A stretch of DNA of 6,293 bases from Lysobacteraceae bacterium (GCA_003505795.1 DNXT01000457.1:1-6293); one strand, 5' to 3'; shown: positions 1-5,579, numbered from the stretch's first letter. Translations and numbers: made by a program. Notes: a model not told the origin generated them from the sequence alone.

Positions 1-138
1 CTGCGCGGCGTGCAGGAGCTGCTCGGGCACTCGGACATCGCCACCACTCAGATCTACACGCACCTGGATTTCCAGCACCTGGCCAAGGTCTACGACGCGG
101 CGCATCCGCGCGCCAGGCGCAAGCCCGGCGCGTCCTGA
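1..138 (+). CDS. xerC: Tyrosine recombinase XerC, C-terminal 45 residues (5' end outside window)
   Basis: This is the end of a tyrosine site-specific recombinase that, with XerD, resolves chromosome dimers at dif during division. Only the last 45 codons are in the window, in frame 1 and ending at TGA 136-138. They hold the final catalytic motifs: the LLGH histidine (residue 10 of the fragment) and the nucleophilic tyrosine of TTQIYTHLDF (residue 19) that forms the phosphotyrosine bond with DNA. The tail HLDFQHLAKVYDAAHPRA closely resembles the end of E. coli XerC rather than XerD, as recalled. The xerC-hslV-hslU order is known from other bacteria, including the Bacillus codV-clpQ-clpY cluster, which supports the name. 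Here a minus-strand globin remnant and a separate heat-shock promoter lie between xerC and hslV, so the two are probably not simply co-transcribed. The REP hairpin starts 6 bases after the stop and may end the transcript. Confidence 0.93.
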   Translation: MRGVQELLGHSDIATTQIYTHLDFQHLAKVYDAAHPRARRKPGAS

Positions 139-144
139 GGTGCA

Positions 145-212
145 TGTGGGAGCGACTTCAGTCCCGACAGGCTTCACCGATAAAGCCCGTCGGGACTGAG
201 GTCCCTCCCACA
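145..212. repeat. REP inverted pair (BIME-like), copy 1, between xerC and the globin remnant
   Basis: Two 28-base arms, 145-172 and 185-212, are inverted copies of each other with three mismatches around a 12-base spacer. Each arm also folds on itself, as REP elements do (GCGAC/GTCCC in the left arm, GGGAC/GTCCC in the right). The core matches the GGGAGCGACTTCAGTCGCGA elements at 4982-5097 and 6208-6237 but reads CAGTCCCGAC instead of CAGTCGCGAC, with matching changes on the other arm. The element lies between the 3' ends of convergent xerC and the globin remnant, a usual REP location. It may act as a bidirectional terminator or RNA stabiliser (inference). No RAYT transposase gene is in the window. 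Confidence 0.85.
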
Positions 213-630
213 CACAGGAAGCCGGCCCAGCCGGGCGGCATCCGCTGGTTGAGCCGGTAGTGATGCCAGAAGCGCTCGGCGATCTGCGCCGTGCGCGCGT
301 CGGCCTGCGCCTTCATCGCCGGGCTGCCGAGTTGCGCGGTGGTCTCGCCGAAGGTCGCCAGCCAGCGCCGGAACAGCTCCGCGTCCAGGCCGGGCAACGC
401 GAGGTGGCGCGCCATCGACGCGCCGGCGAAACGACGCGTGCCGCGCAGCTGCGCCGACCAGAGGTCCAGCAGGTGCGACACGCATCCCAGTCCCGGACAT
501 GGCGTTGGAAGACCGGCCCCGGCAGCGGGTCCTGGCGCACCCGGGCGTAGAAGCCGTGCACCAGGCGCACCACCTCGTCCTCGGTGCAGCAGGCGGCGGA
601 TGGCGAAGGCGCGGTCGCTTGCGTATTCAT
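158..630 (-). pseudogene. Group III truncated haemoglobin, frameshifted
   Basis: Two reading frames together make one group III truncated globin (a small haem protein linked to O2, NO or peroxide chemistry in this family). The first frame starts at ATG 630-628 (MNTQATAPSP) and gives 50 residues with the B10-type tyrosine (Y28, GFYARV) and the FQRHVRDWDA stretch. The second frame takes over near 481 with SHLLDLWSAQLRGTRRF, the proximal-histidine motif MARHLALPGL (His codon 404-406) and RRWLATFGE. In frame, the first part would run into unrelated sequence and stop at 313, losing the haem ligand. Against Campylobacter Ctb as recalled (WKEHKAKIGNFW), the junction is one residue plus one base short, consistent with a 4-base deletion that also removed the E7 histidine; a 1-base loss is the simpler alternative. 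The last 17 residues come from the REP element. A sequencing error cannot be excluded. No clear ribosome site was seen before 630. Confidence 0.82.
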
Positions 631-723
631 GCGGGATCGGCGGAAGTTCCCGGCCATTGCCGCACCGGCCCGCCGCGGCGCGGCGCGGTTGCCGCAGCGC
701 GCGGATCGGTCGCAGCCGCCGTG

Positions 724-751
724 CTTGAACCGGTCGAGGCTGTCCCCACCT
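724..751 (+). promoter_or_regulatory. Sigma-32 heat-shock promoter of hslVU
   Basis: CTTGAA at 724-729 matches the sigma-32 -35 consensus exactly. After 14 bases comes CCCCACCT (744-751), one mismatch from the sigma-32 -10 consensus CCCCATNT. The spacing is in the usual range. The predicted start is near 757-759, leaving a short leader before the hslV Shine-Dalgarno at 766-770. HslVU is a classic heat-shock operon in E. coli, so the location fits. This is a consensus match only. Confidence 0.8.
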
Positions 752-765
752 CTTGGGAAACCCCC

Positions 766-770
766 GGAGG
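766..770 (+). promoter_or_regulatory. Ribosome binding site of hslV
   Basis: GGAGG lies 4 bases before ATG 775. It favours this start over in-frame upstream codons, the longest of which would begin at 499, before the sigma-32 promoter. The ATG at 771 is in another frame. Confidence 0.8.
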
Positions 771-774
771 ATGC

Positions 775-1326
775 ATGGATCCCAGCCAGAACCCCAACGT
801 TTTCCACGCCACCACCATCGTCTGCGTGCGCCGCGGCGAGCACGTGGCGATCGCCGGCGACGGCCAGGTGACCCTCGGCCACACGGTGATGAAGGGCAAC
901 GCGCGCAAGGTGCGCCGGCTCGGCCGCGACGGCCAGGTGCTGGCCGGTTTCGCCGGCGCCGCCGCCGATGCCTTCACCCTGTTCGAACTGTTCGAGGCCA
1001 AGCTCGAAAAGCACGGCCAGCTGACCCGCGCCGCGGTGGAGCTGGCCAAGGACTGGCGCACCGAGCGCCGCCTCGGCAAGCTCGAGGCGCTGCTGGCGGT
1101 GGCCGACAGCGAGACCTCGCTGGTCATCAGCGGCACCGGCGACGTGATCGAGCCGGAGGACGGGATCATCGCGATCGGTTCCGGCGGCTCCTACGCGCTG
1201 TCGGCCGCGCGCGCGCTGATGGCGCACACCGAACTGGACGCCAGGACCATCGCCAGCGAGGCGATCGGCATCGCCGGCGACATCTGCATCTACACCAATC
1301 GCAACGTGGTGGTCGAAGAGCTGTGA
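775..1326 (+). CDS. hslV: ATP-dependent protease peptidase subunit HslV (ClpQ)
   Basis: HslV is the proteasome-beta-like threonine peptidase of the cytoplasmic HslVU protease; double rings of it are capped by HslU and degrade misfolded and regulatory proteins. The 183-residue product carries the signature TTIVCVRRGEHVAIAGDGQV. The catalytic N-terminal threonine should be Thr13, exposed by removing a 12-residue propeptide (MDPSQNPNVFHA); E. coli HslV has only a Met there. Asp29 (in GDG) and Lys45 (in ARKVRRL) correspond to the conserved Asp17 and Lys33 of the mature enzyme. IAIGSGGSYALSAARAL and the C-terminal ICIYTNRNVVVEEL are also family-typical, and the length is normal with the propeptide. 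The start is set by GGAGG at 766-770. hslU follows after 97 bases on the same strand, and both are probably transcribed from the sigma-32 promoter. Confidence 0.97.
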   Translation: MDPSQNPNVFHATTIVCVRRGEHVAIAGDGQVTLGHTVMKGNARKVRRLGRDGQVLAGFAGAAADAFTLFELFEAKLEKHGQLTRAAVELAKDWRTERRLGKLEALLAVADSETSLVISGTGDVIEPEDGIIAIGSGGSYALSAARALMAHTELDARTIASEAIGIAGDICIYTNRNVVVEEL

Positions 1327-1411
1327 ATGGGGAATCGGGAATGCGGAATCGCAACAGCGGTTCGCCGGCCCCCGATGCTCCTCGCTTTTTGCCATTCCCC
1401 ATTCCCCATTC
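1325..1411. repeat. Long inverted repeat built of GGGAATN units between hslV and hslU
   Basis: The left arm 1325-1343 (GAATGGGGAATCGGGAATG) and the right arm 1393-1411 are inverted copies over 19 bases with one mismatch, separated by 49 bases. Both arms are made of near-tandem GGGAATN units, and more units continue outside the perfect stem (GCGGAATCG to 1351; TATTCCC to 1420). The left arm begins inside the hslV stop codon and the right arm ends 12 bases before the hslU start. In the mRNA this would make a strong stem between the two genes. Such GGGAAT-rich repeats are, as I recall, common between genes in xanthomonads. Confidence 0.75.
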
Positions 1412-1423
1412 TCTATTCCCACT

Positions 1424-2788
1424 ATGAGCGAAGCGAATAACTCCACCATGACCCCGCGCGAGATCGTGCAGGAGCTGGATCGCCACATCGTCGGCCAGCA
1501 CGACGCCAAGCGCGCGGTCGCGATCGCGCTGCGCAACCGCTGGCGGCGCATGCAGCTGCCCGAGGAGCTGCGCAACGAGGTGATGCCCAAGAACATCCTG
1601 ATGATCGGCCCGACCGGGGTCGGCAAGACCGAGATCGCGCGGCGCCTGGCGACGCTGGCCAACGCGCCTTTCGTCAAGGTGGAGGCGACGCGCTTCACCG
1701 AGGTCGGCTACGTCGGCAAGGACGTCGAGCAGATCATCCGCGACCTGGCCGACACCTCGGTCAAGCTGTACCGCGAGCAGGCCAAGGTGCGCGTGCGCAC
1801 CCAGGCCGAGGAGCGCGCCGAGGACCGCATCCTCGACGCGCTGCTGCCCAGGCGCAGCGGCGGCATCGGCTTCGATCCGGAGGCGGCGCGCGGCGAGCCG
1901 TCGGCGCAGGACAACGAGACCCGCGTCAAGTTCCGGCGCATGCTGCGCAACGGCGAGCTGGACCAGCGCGAGATCGAGCTGGAGGTGGCGGTCAACGTCG
2001 GCATGGACATCATGACCCCGCCGGGCATGGAGGAAATGGGCCAGCAGCTGCGCCAGATGTTCTCCAACCTGGGCGGCGCCAAGTCGCAGACGCGCAAGCT
2101 GACGATCAAGGCCGCGCGGCCGCTGCTGATCGAGGAGGAGGCCGCCAAGCTGGTCAACGAGGACGACGTGCGCGCCGCGGCGATCGAGGCCTGCGAGCAG
2201 AACGGCATCGTCTTCATCGACGAGATCGACAAGGTCGCCAAGCGCGGCGAGAACGTGGGCGGCGGCGATGTCAGCCGCGAGGGCGTGCAGCGCGACCTGC
2301 TGCCGCTGGTGGAGGGCTCCAACGTCTCCACCAAGTACGGCACGGTCAAGACCGACCACATCCTGTTCATCGCCTCCGGCGCGTTCCACCTGGCCAAGCC
2401 CAGCGACCTGATCCCGGAGCTGCAGGGCCGCTTCCCGATCCGGGTCGAGCTGGGCGCGCTGAACAAGGACGATTTCGTGCGCATCCTGACCGAGCCGAAG
2501 GCGGCCTTGACCAAGCAGTACGAGGCGCTGCTGAAGACCGAAGGGGTGACGATCGGCTTCGGCGCCGACGCGATCGAGCGGCTGGCGGAAATCGCCTTCC
2601 TGGTCAACGAGCGCCAGGAGAACATCGGCGCGCGGCGGCTGCACACCGTGCTCGAACGCCTGCTCGATACGCTCAGCTACGAGGCGCCCGATCGCGGCGG
2701 CCAGCGCGTCGAGGTGGACCGCACCTACGTCGACGCCCATCTCGGCGAGCTGGTGCAGGACCCGGACCTGAGCCGCTACATCCTCTGA
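1424..2788 (+). CDS. hslU: ATP-dependent protease ATPase subunit HslU (ClpY)
   Basis: HslU is the AAA+ unfoldase ring that recognises, unfolds and feeds proteins into HslV. The 454-residue product has normal length. Visible motifs are Walker A GPTGVGKT (62-69), the pore loop GYVG (95-98), Walker B VFIDEID (263-269), the arginine-finger region QGRFPIR (334-340, Arg336) and the sensor-2 stretch IGARRLHTV (401-409). The inserted I-domain lies at roughly 110-245. The C-terminal DLSRYIL is the tail that docks into HslV and activates it. The start MSEANNSTMTPREIV resembles Xanthomonas HslU; an internal ATG at 1448 would give a form closer to other families. No Shine-Dalgarno is visible before 1424 (CTCTATTCCCACT), so translation may be coupled to or shaped by the upstream repeat stem. 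No reading-frame damage was seen. Confidence 0.98.
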   Translation: MSEANNSTMTPREIVQELDRHIVGQHDAKRAVAIALRNRWRRMQLPEELRNEVMPKNILMIGPTGVGKTEIARRLATLANAPFVKVEATRFTEVGYVGKDVEQIIRDLADTSVKLYREQAKVRVRTQAEERAEDRILDALLPRRSGGIGFDPEAARGEPSAQDNETRVKFRRMLRNGELDQREIELEVAVNVGMDIMTPPGMEEMGQQLRQMFSNLGGAKSQTRKLTIKAARPLLIEEEAAKLVNEDDVRAAAIEACEQNGIVFIDEIDKVAKRGENVGGGDVSREGVQRDLLPLVEGSNVSTKYGTVKTDHILFIASGAFHLAKPSDLIPELQGRFPIRVELGALNKDDFVRILTEPKAALTKQYEALLKTEGVTIGFGADAIERLAEIAFLVNERQENIGARRLHTVLERLLDTLSYEAPDRGGQRVEVDRTYVDAHLGELVQDPDLSRYIL

Positions 2789-2800
2789 TCCGCCGCGGCG

Positions 2801-2828
2801 CCCCGGCGGGTCGCCGCTCCCGCCGGGG
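2801..2828 (+). terminator. Possible hslU terminator hairpin (no U-tract)
   Basis: CCCCGGCGGG (2801-2810) and CCCGCCGGGG (2819-2828) form a perfect 10-bp G/C stem with an 8-base loop, 12 bases after the hslU stop. The bases that follow (TCCACCG) are not a U-tract, so it is a weak intrinsic terminator at best; it may stabilise the mRNA end or pause polymerase. Confidence 0.5.
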
Positions 2829-2854
2829 TCCACCGATGCCGACGCGGCCGTGCC

Positions 2855-2884
2855 GGCGGCGGCGCTATGCTCGGCGCCGCCGCC
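2855..2884 (+). promoter_or_regulatory. Perfect 11-bp hairpin and -10-like site upstream of trxC
   Basis: GGCGGCGGCGC (2855-2865) pairs perfectly with GCGCCGCCGCC (2874-2884), leaving the 8-base loop TATGCTCG. The loop contains TATGCT (2866-2871), a fair -10 hexamer (TAnnnT) placed so that transcription would start near 2878, just before the trxC ribosome site. No good -35 was found. It could be a promoter, a leader hairpin or a second read-through barrier after hslU; the sequence does not decide. Confidence 0.4.
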
Positions 2885-2894
2885 TTGCCGTTCC

Positions 2895-2900
2895 AAGGAG
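2895..2900 (+). promoter_or_regulatory. Ribosome binding site that sets a GTG start for trxC
   Basis: AAGGAG ends 6 bases before GTG 2907, ideal spacing. It decides for the GTG over the upstream in-frame ATG at 2836-2850 region, whose extra residues would be encoded by the G/C hairpin and have no family counterpart. Confidence 0.85.
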
Positions 2901-2906
2901 ATCCCC

Positions 2907-3344
2907 GTGAGCGAACCGCTGCACGTTCCCTGCCCGCATTGCGACGCGCTCAACCGGGTCCCGCCGGAGCGGCTGGGACAGGCGCCCGGCTGCGGCCGTT
3001 GCCACCGCCCGCTGTTCGCCGCGCAGCCGCTGGCGCTGGACGGCGCACGCTTCGAGCTGCACGCCGGCCGCGGCGACATCCCGCTGCTGGTCGACTTCTG
3101 GGCGCCGTGGTGCGGCCCGTGCAGGACGATGGCGCCGCACTTCGCCGCCGCCGCCCCCCAGCTGGAGCCGCGGCTGCGCCTGGCCAAGGTCGATACCGAG
3201 GCCGAGCCCGCGCTCGGCCGCCGTTTCGCGATCCGCAGCATCCCCACGCTGGTGCTGCTGCGGCAGGGCCGCGAACTGGCGCGGCAGGCCGGTTCGATGT
3301 CCGGCGCCGAGATCGTGCGCTGGGCGAGCGCGCACCTGCCCTGA
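2907..3344 (+). CDS. trxC: Thioredoxin 2 (TrxC), zinc-binding
   Basis: This is a cytoplasmic disulfide reductase that is reduced by thioredoxin reductase and serves oxidised proteins. The 145-residue product (E. coli TrxC is 139) has two parts. The N-terminal zinc ribbon has Cys9-x2-Cys12 and Cys29-x2-Cys32 (VPCPHC and GCGRCH). The thioredoxin fold follows from about residue 42, with VDFWAPWCGPC and active-site Cys69 and Cys72, the KVDTE strand at 94-98 and the cis-proline in SIPT (Pro113). The four zinc cysteines separate it from thioredoxin 1. In other bacteria the zinc ribbon makes the protein redox sensitive, and TrxC is often induced by oxidative stress through OxyR; I see no clear OxyR site here. 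It starts at GTG because of the AAGGAG at 2895. It lies 118 bases after hslU and 117 before the transporter, on the same strand, but hairpins and a separate promoter suggest it is its own unit. Confidence 0.95.
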   Translation: MSEPLHVPCPHCDALNRVPPERLGQAPGCGRCHRPLFAAQPLALDGARFELHAGRGDIPLLVDFWAPWCGPCRTMAPHFAAAAPQLEPRLRLAKVDTEAEPALGRRFAIRSIPTLVLLRQGRELARQAGSMSGAEIVRWASAHLP

Positions 3345-3370
3345 GCGCCGCCGCGCGGCGGGGCCGCGGA

Positions 3371-3413
3371 ATGATCTGGATCAGTGCGTCGGACTGACGC
3401 AGGCGCCTATCCT
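3371..3413 (+). promoter_or_regulatory. Candidate Anr/FNR-dependent promoter of the DASS transporter
   Basis: ATGATCTGGATCAG (3371-3384) has the exact core TGAT-N4-ATCA of an FNR/Anr box, with mismatches at the two outermost positions (8 of 10 consensus bases). A -10-like TATCCT lies at 3408-3413, which predicts a start near 3420. The box centre is then at about -42.5, close to the -41.5 of class II FNR promoters, and no -35 is needed in that arrangement. The pattern is a prediction, and a lone 8/10 match would occur by chance in a window of this size. Confidence 0.5.
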
Positions 3414-3448
3414 GGGCCATGGTCGCCGTGCGGCGGCGTCGACGGGAC

Positions 3449-3454
3449 AGAGGA
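3449..3454 (+). promoter_or_regulatory. Ribosome binding site of the DASS transporter gene
   Basis: AGAGGA ends 7 bases before ATG 3462. It selects this start over the in-frame codon at 3384, whose first 26 residues would overlap the candidate promoter and look nothing like a transporter N-terminus. Confidence 0.7.
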
Positions 3455-3461
3455 TCCGGCC

Positions 3462-4967
3462 ATGTGGGAACGCGTCAAGGCGGCATTGCGCTACTTCAAC
3501 CAGGCCGTGCCGTTCCGGCTGGTGCCGGCGCTGGCCGCCACCGCGGTGCTGGTCGCGCTGCTGCTGATCCCGTGCCCGGACGGGCTCACGCCCAAGGCGT
3601 GGGGCCTGGTGGCGATCTTCCTGACCACCATCGTGGCGATCATCCTCAAGGTGATGCCGATCGGGGTGATGGCGCTGATGGCGATCGTGATCGTGTCGCT
3701 GTCGCAGGTGACCTCCACCTCGTCCAAGGGCGCGATCGCCGATGCGCTGGGCAGCTTCGCCAGCCCGCTGATCTGGCTGATCGTGGTCGCGATCCTGATC
3801 TCGCGCGGCTTGAAGAAGACCGGCCTGGGCAATCGCATCGGCCTGCTGTTCATCTCGCTGCTGGGCCGGCGCACGATCGGCATCGGCTACGGCCTGGCGG
3901 TGTGCGAGCTGGTGCTGGCGCCGTTCACCCCCAGCAACACCGCGCGCGGCGGCGGCATCGTGCATCCGATCATGAAGTCGATCGCCACCGCCTTCGACTC
4001 GGAGCCGGCCAAGGGCACCCAGGGCAAGATCGGCACCTACCTGTCGCTGGTCAACATGCATGCCAACACCATCACCTCGGGCATGTTCGTCACCGCCACC
4101 GCGCCCAACCCGCTGGTGGTGGACTACGTGGCGCGGGTCACCAACCAGAGCTTCCACCTGTCCTGGACCACCTGGGCGTTGTGCATGCTGCTGCCCGGCC
4201 TGGTCTGCCTGCTGCTGATGCCGCTGGCGATCTACCTGCTGTCGCCGCCGCAGACCAGGTCCACGCCCAACGCGATCGAGTACGCGCGCGGGGAGCTGGC
4301 GAAGATGGGCCCGCTGTCGCCGAAGGAGAAGGTGATGATGGGCACCTTCGGCCTGCTGCTGGTGCTGTGGGCGAACGTGCCGGCGATGATCCTCGGCCCG
4401 GCCTTCACCCTGGACCCGACGGTGGTGGCGTTCCTGGGGCTGTTCGCGCTGATCATCACCGGCACCATCGACTGGGACGACGTGCTGTCGGAGAAGAGCG
4501 CCTGGGACACGCTGATCTGGTTCGGCGCGCTGGTGATGATGGCCGAGCAGCTGAACAAGATCGGCGTGATCGGCTGGTTCTCCGACGCGCTGAAGAACGC
4601 CATCGTCGCCGCGGGACTGGGCTGGCAGGCGGCCGCGGCGCTGCTGGTGCTGCTGTTCGTGTTCTCGCACTACCTGTTCGCCAGCACCACCGCGCACATC
4701 AGCGCGATGATGCTGGCCTTCCTGAGCGTGGGCGTGCAGCTGGTGCCGGCCGCGTACACGGTGCCGTTCCTGCTGATGATGGCGGCCGGCTCGACCATCA
4801 TGATGACGCTGACCCACTACGCCACCGGCACCTCGCCGATCATCTTCGGCAGCGGCTACGTCAGCCTGGGCACCTGGTGGCGGGTCGGCCTGGTGATGTG
4901 CGTGGCCGAGCTGCTGGTCTTCGCCGTGGTCGGCGGCGCGTGGTGGAAGCTGCTGGGATTCTGGTAG
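3462..4967 (+). CDS. DASS-family (SLC13/CitT-type) di- or tricarboxylate transporter
   Basis: This inner-membrane anion transporter of 501 residues belongs to the divalent anion:sodium symporter superfamily, whose relatives include E. coli CitT, TtdT and YbhI and plant 2-oxoglutarate/malate translocators. About 11 to 14 hydrophobic segments are visible, for example 21-37, 46-81, 100-115, 139-155, 236-260, 290-311, 318-334, 378-402, 411-450 and 472-496. The family's two inverted-repeat signatures are present: APFTPSNTARGGG with SNT at 158-160, and FASTTAHISAMM with the STT at 408-410; TATAPNPL is at 211-218. Substrate is probably a C4-C6 dicarboxylate such as malate, succinate, 2-oxoglutarate or citrate, but sequence alone does not say which, nor whether it is Na+-coupled or an antiporter. 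The start is set by AGAGGA at 3449. It has its own candidate Anr/FNR-type promoter, and CitT/TtdT relatives work under anaerobic conditions. It ends facing a minus-strand gene across a REP pair. Confidence 0.93.
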   Translation: MWERVKAALRYFNQAVPFRLVPALAATAVLVALLLIPCPDGLTPKAWGLVAIFLTTIVAIILKVMPIGVMALMAIVIVSLSQVTSTSSKGAIADALGSFASPLIWLIVVAILISRGLKKTGLGNRIGLLFISLLGRRTIGIGYGLAVCELVLAPFTPSNTARGGGIVHPIMKSIATAFDSEPAKGTQGKIGTYLSLVNMHANTITSGMFVTATAPNPLVVDYVARVTNQSFHLSWTTWALCMLLPGLVCLLLMPLAIYLLSPPQTRSTPNAIEYARGELAKMGPLSPKEKVMMGTFGLLLVLWANVPAMILGPAFTLDPTVVAFLGLFALIITGTIDWDDVLSEKSAWDTLIWFGALVMMAEQLNKIGVIGWFSDALKNAIVAAGLGWQAAAALLVLLFVFSHYLFASTTAHISAMMLAFLSVGVQLVPAAYTVPFLLMMAAGSTIMMTLTHYATGTSPIIFGSGYVSLGTWWRVGLVMCVAELLVFAVVGGAWWKLLGFW

Positions 4968-4981
4968 GCATCCCGTTCCTT

Positions 4982-5097
4982 GCGGGAGCGACTTCAGTCG
5001 CGACGGGGCTCTACCGTTTGAGTCCCCGCACGTGGATATGCCTGCTTTTGCACAGGGATCTGCGCGAAAGCCCCATCGCGACTGAAGTCGCTCCTAC
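4982..5097. repeat. REP inverted pair (BIME-like), copy 2, between convergent genes
   Basis: The left arm 4982-5010 (GCGGGAGCGACTTCAGTCGCG and on to CGACGGGGCT) and the right arm 5069-5097, read on the minus strand as GTAGGAGCGACTTCAGTCGC..., differ at only three of 29 positions. Each arm folds into a small GCGACT-TC-AGTCGC hairpin. The 58-base spacer (5011-5068) shows no gene or clear motif. It starts 15 bases after the transporter stop and ends 17 bases before the end of the minus-strand epsilon-like gene, so it sits exactly between two converging transcripts and may stop both (inference). Confidence 0.9.
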
Positions 5098-5114
5098 GAA
5101 AGGCGGGAAGGCCG

Positions 5115-5579
5115 CTACTTCATCAGCGGGTGGCGCAGGTTGGCGCTGTAGCGGTGCATCAGCTCCATGTGCAGCTGCGCATACGCGGCCTCGGTGAAGC
5201 TTTCGGCCATCGGCGAGCGGGCGGCCTCGCGCGCGGCCTGCGCCCTGGCCTGGTCGAGGTCCTCGCTGCGCGTGGCGAGGTCGGCCAGCACCGTGACCCG
5301 GTCCGGCTGCACCTCGGCGTAGCCGCCGGAAATGTAGATCTGCAGGGAAGCGCCCTGCGCGGGATGGATGTGCACCATGCCTTCGCGCAAGGTGGCCAGC
5401 AGCGGCAGGTGCCGGGCCATCACCCCGAAGCGGCCGGCGGCGCCCGGCAGGCTGACTTCGCGCACGTCGCCGCTCCACAGTTCATCGGTCAGGCTGACGA
5501 CGCTCAGTTCCAGCGAGGCGGCGGTGGCGGCCACGGCGGCGGGCAGGGTTTGCAGTGTCTGTTCTGCCATCGTTCGCAT
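5115..5579 (-). CDS. Orphan F1 ATP synthase epsilon-subunit-like protein (AtpC family)
   Basis: The 154-residue product resembles the epsilon subunit of F-type ATP synthase, the rotor-stalk protein that couples and inhibits F1. The beta-sandwich domain covers about 24-105: LELSVVSLTDELWSGDVREVSL, LPGAAGRFGVMARHLPLL and IYISGGYAEVQPDRVTVLAD are all canonical. A helical C-terminal part (about 106-150) begins with SEDLDQARAQ and ends in a Met/His-rich stretch (AQLHMELMHRYS, His137, Met138, Met141, His142). The N-terminus has roughly 20 extra Ala/Gln residues. No alpha, beta, gamma or other ATP synthase gene is adjacent: its neighbours are a deaminase and a REP. It may be a paralogue of the housekeeping atpC. 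The start could be ATG 5579 or ATG 5570; AAGGA at 5583-5587 is 3 or 12 bases away, so neither spacing is ideal. It has a candidate Anr/FNR promoter at 5601-5642. Confidence 0.85.
   Translation of the reverse strand: MRTMAEQTLQTLPAAVAATAASLELSVVSLTDELWSGDVREVSLPGAAGRFGVMARHLPLLATLREGMVHIHPAQGASLQIYISGGYAEVQPDRVTVLADLATRSEDLDQARAQAAREAARSPMAESFTEAAYAQLHMELMHRYSANLRHPLMK

Noticed and set aside
499..774. Upstream extension of hslV by 92 codons
   Set aside because: It precedes the sigma-32 promoter and lacks family similarity; the GGAGG at 766 supports the start at 775.
313..1698. Minus-strand open frame of 461 codons across hslV
   Set aside because: It is antisense to hslV and reads low-complexity high-GC sequence; only the short globin N-terminal part (630-481) is a real gene.
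1166..3247. Minus-strand frame of 693 codons opposite hslU
   Set aside because: Ordinary antisense shadow of a GC-rich gene; its protein is Arg/Ala/Leu-rich with no domain, and hslU has full family conservation.
3348..3361. Palindrome CCGCCGCGCGGCGG after trxC as a terminator
   Set aside because: The loop would be only about four bases, no U-tract follows, and G/C palindromes are common here; it may help end trxC transcription but cannot be supported.
3381..4817. Minus-strand frame of 478 codons opposite the transporter
   Set aside because: His/Gln/Arg-rich shadow of hydrophobic codons in the transporter gene, with no recognisable domain.
3419..5197. Plus-strand frame of 592 codons running past the transporter
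   Set aside because: Shifted-frame reading of the transporter gene, then of the REP region; composition is not that of a real protein.
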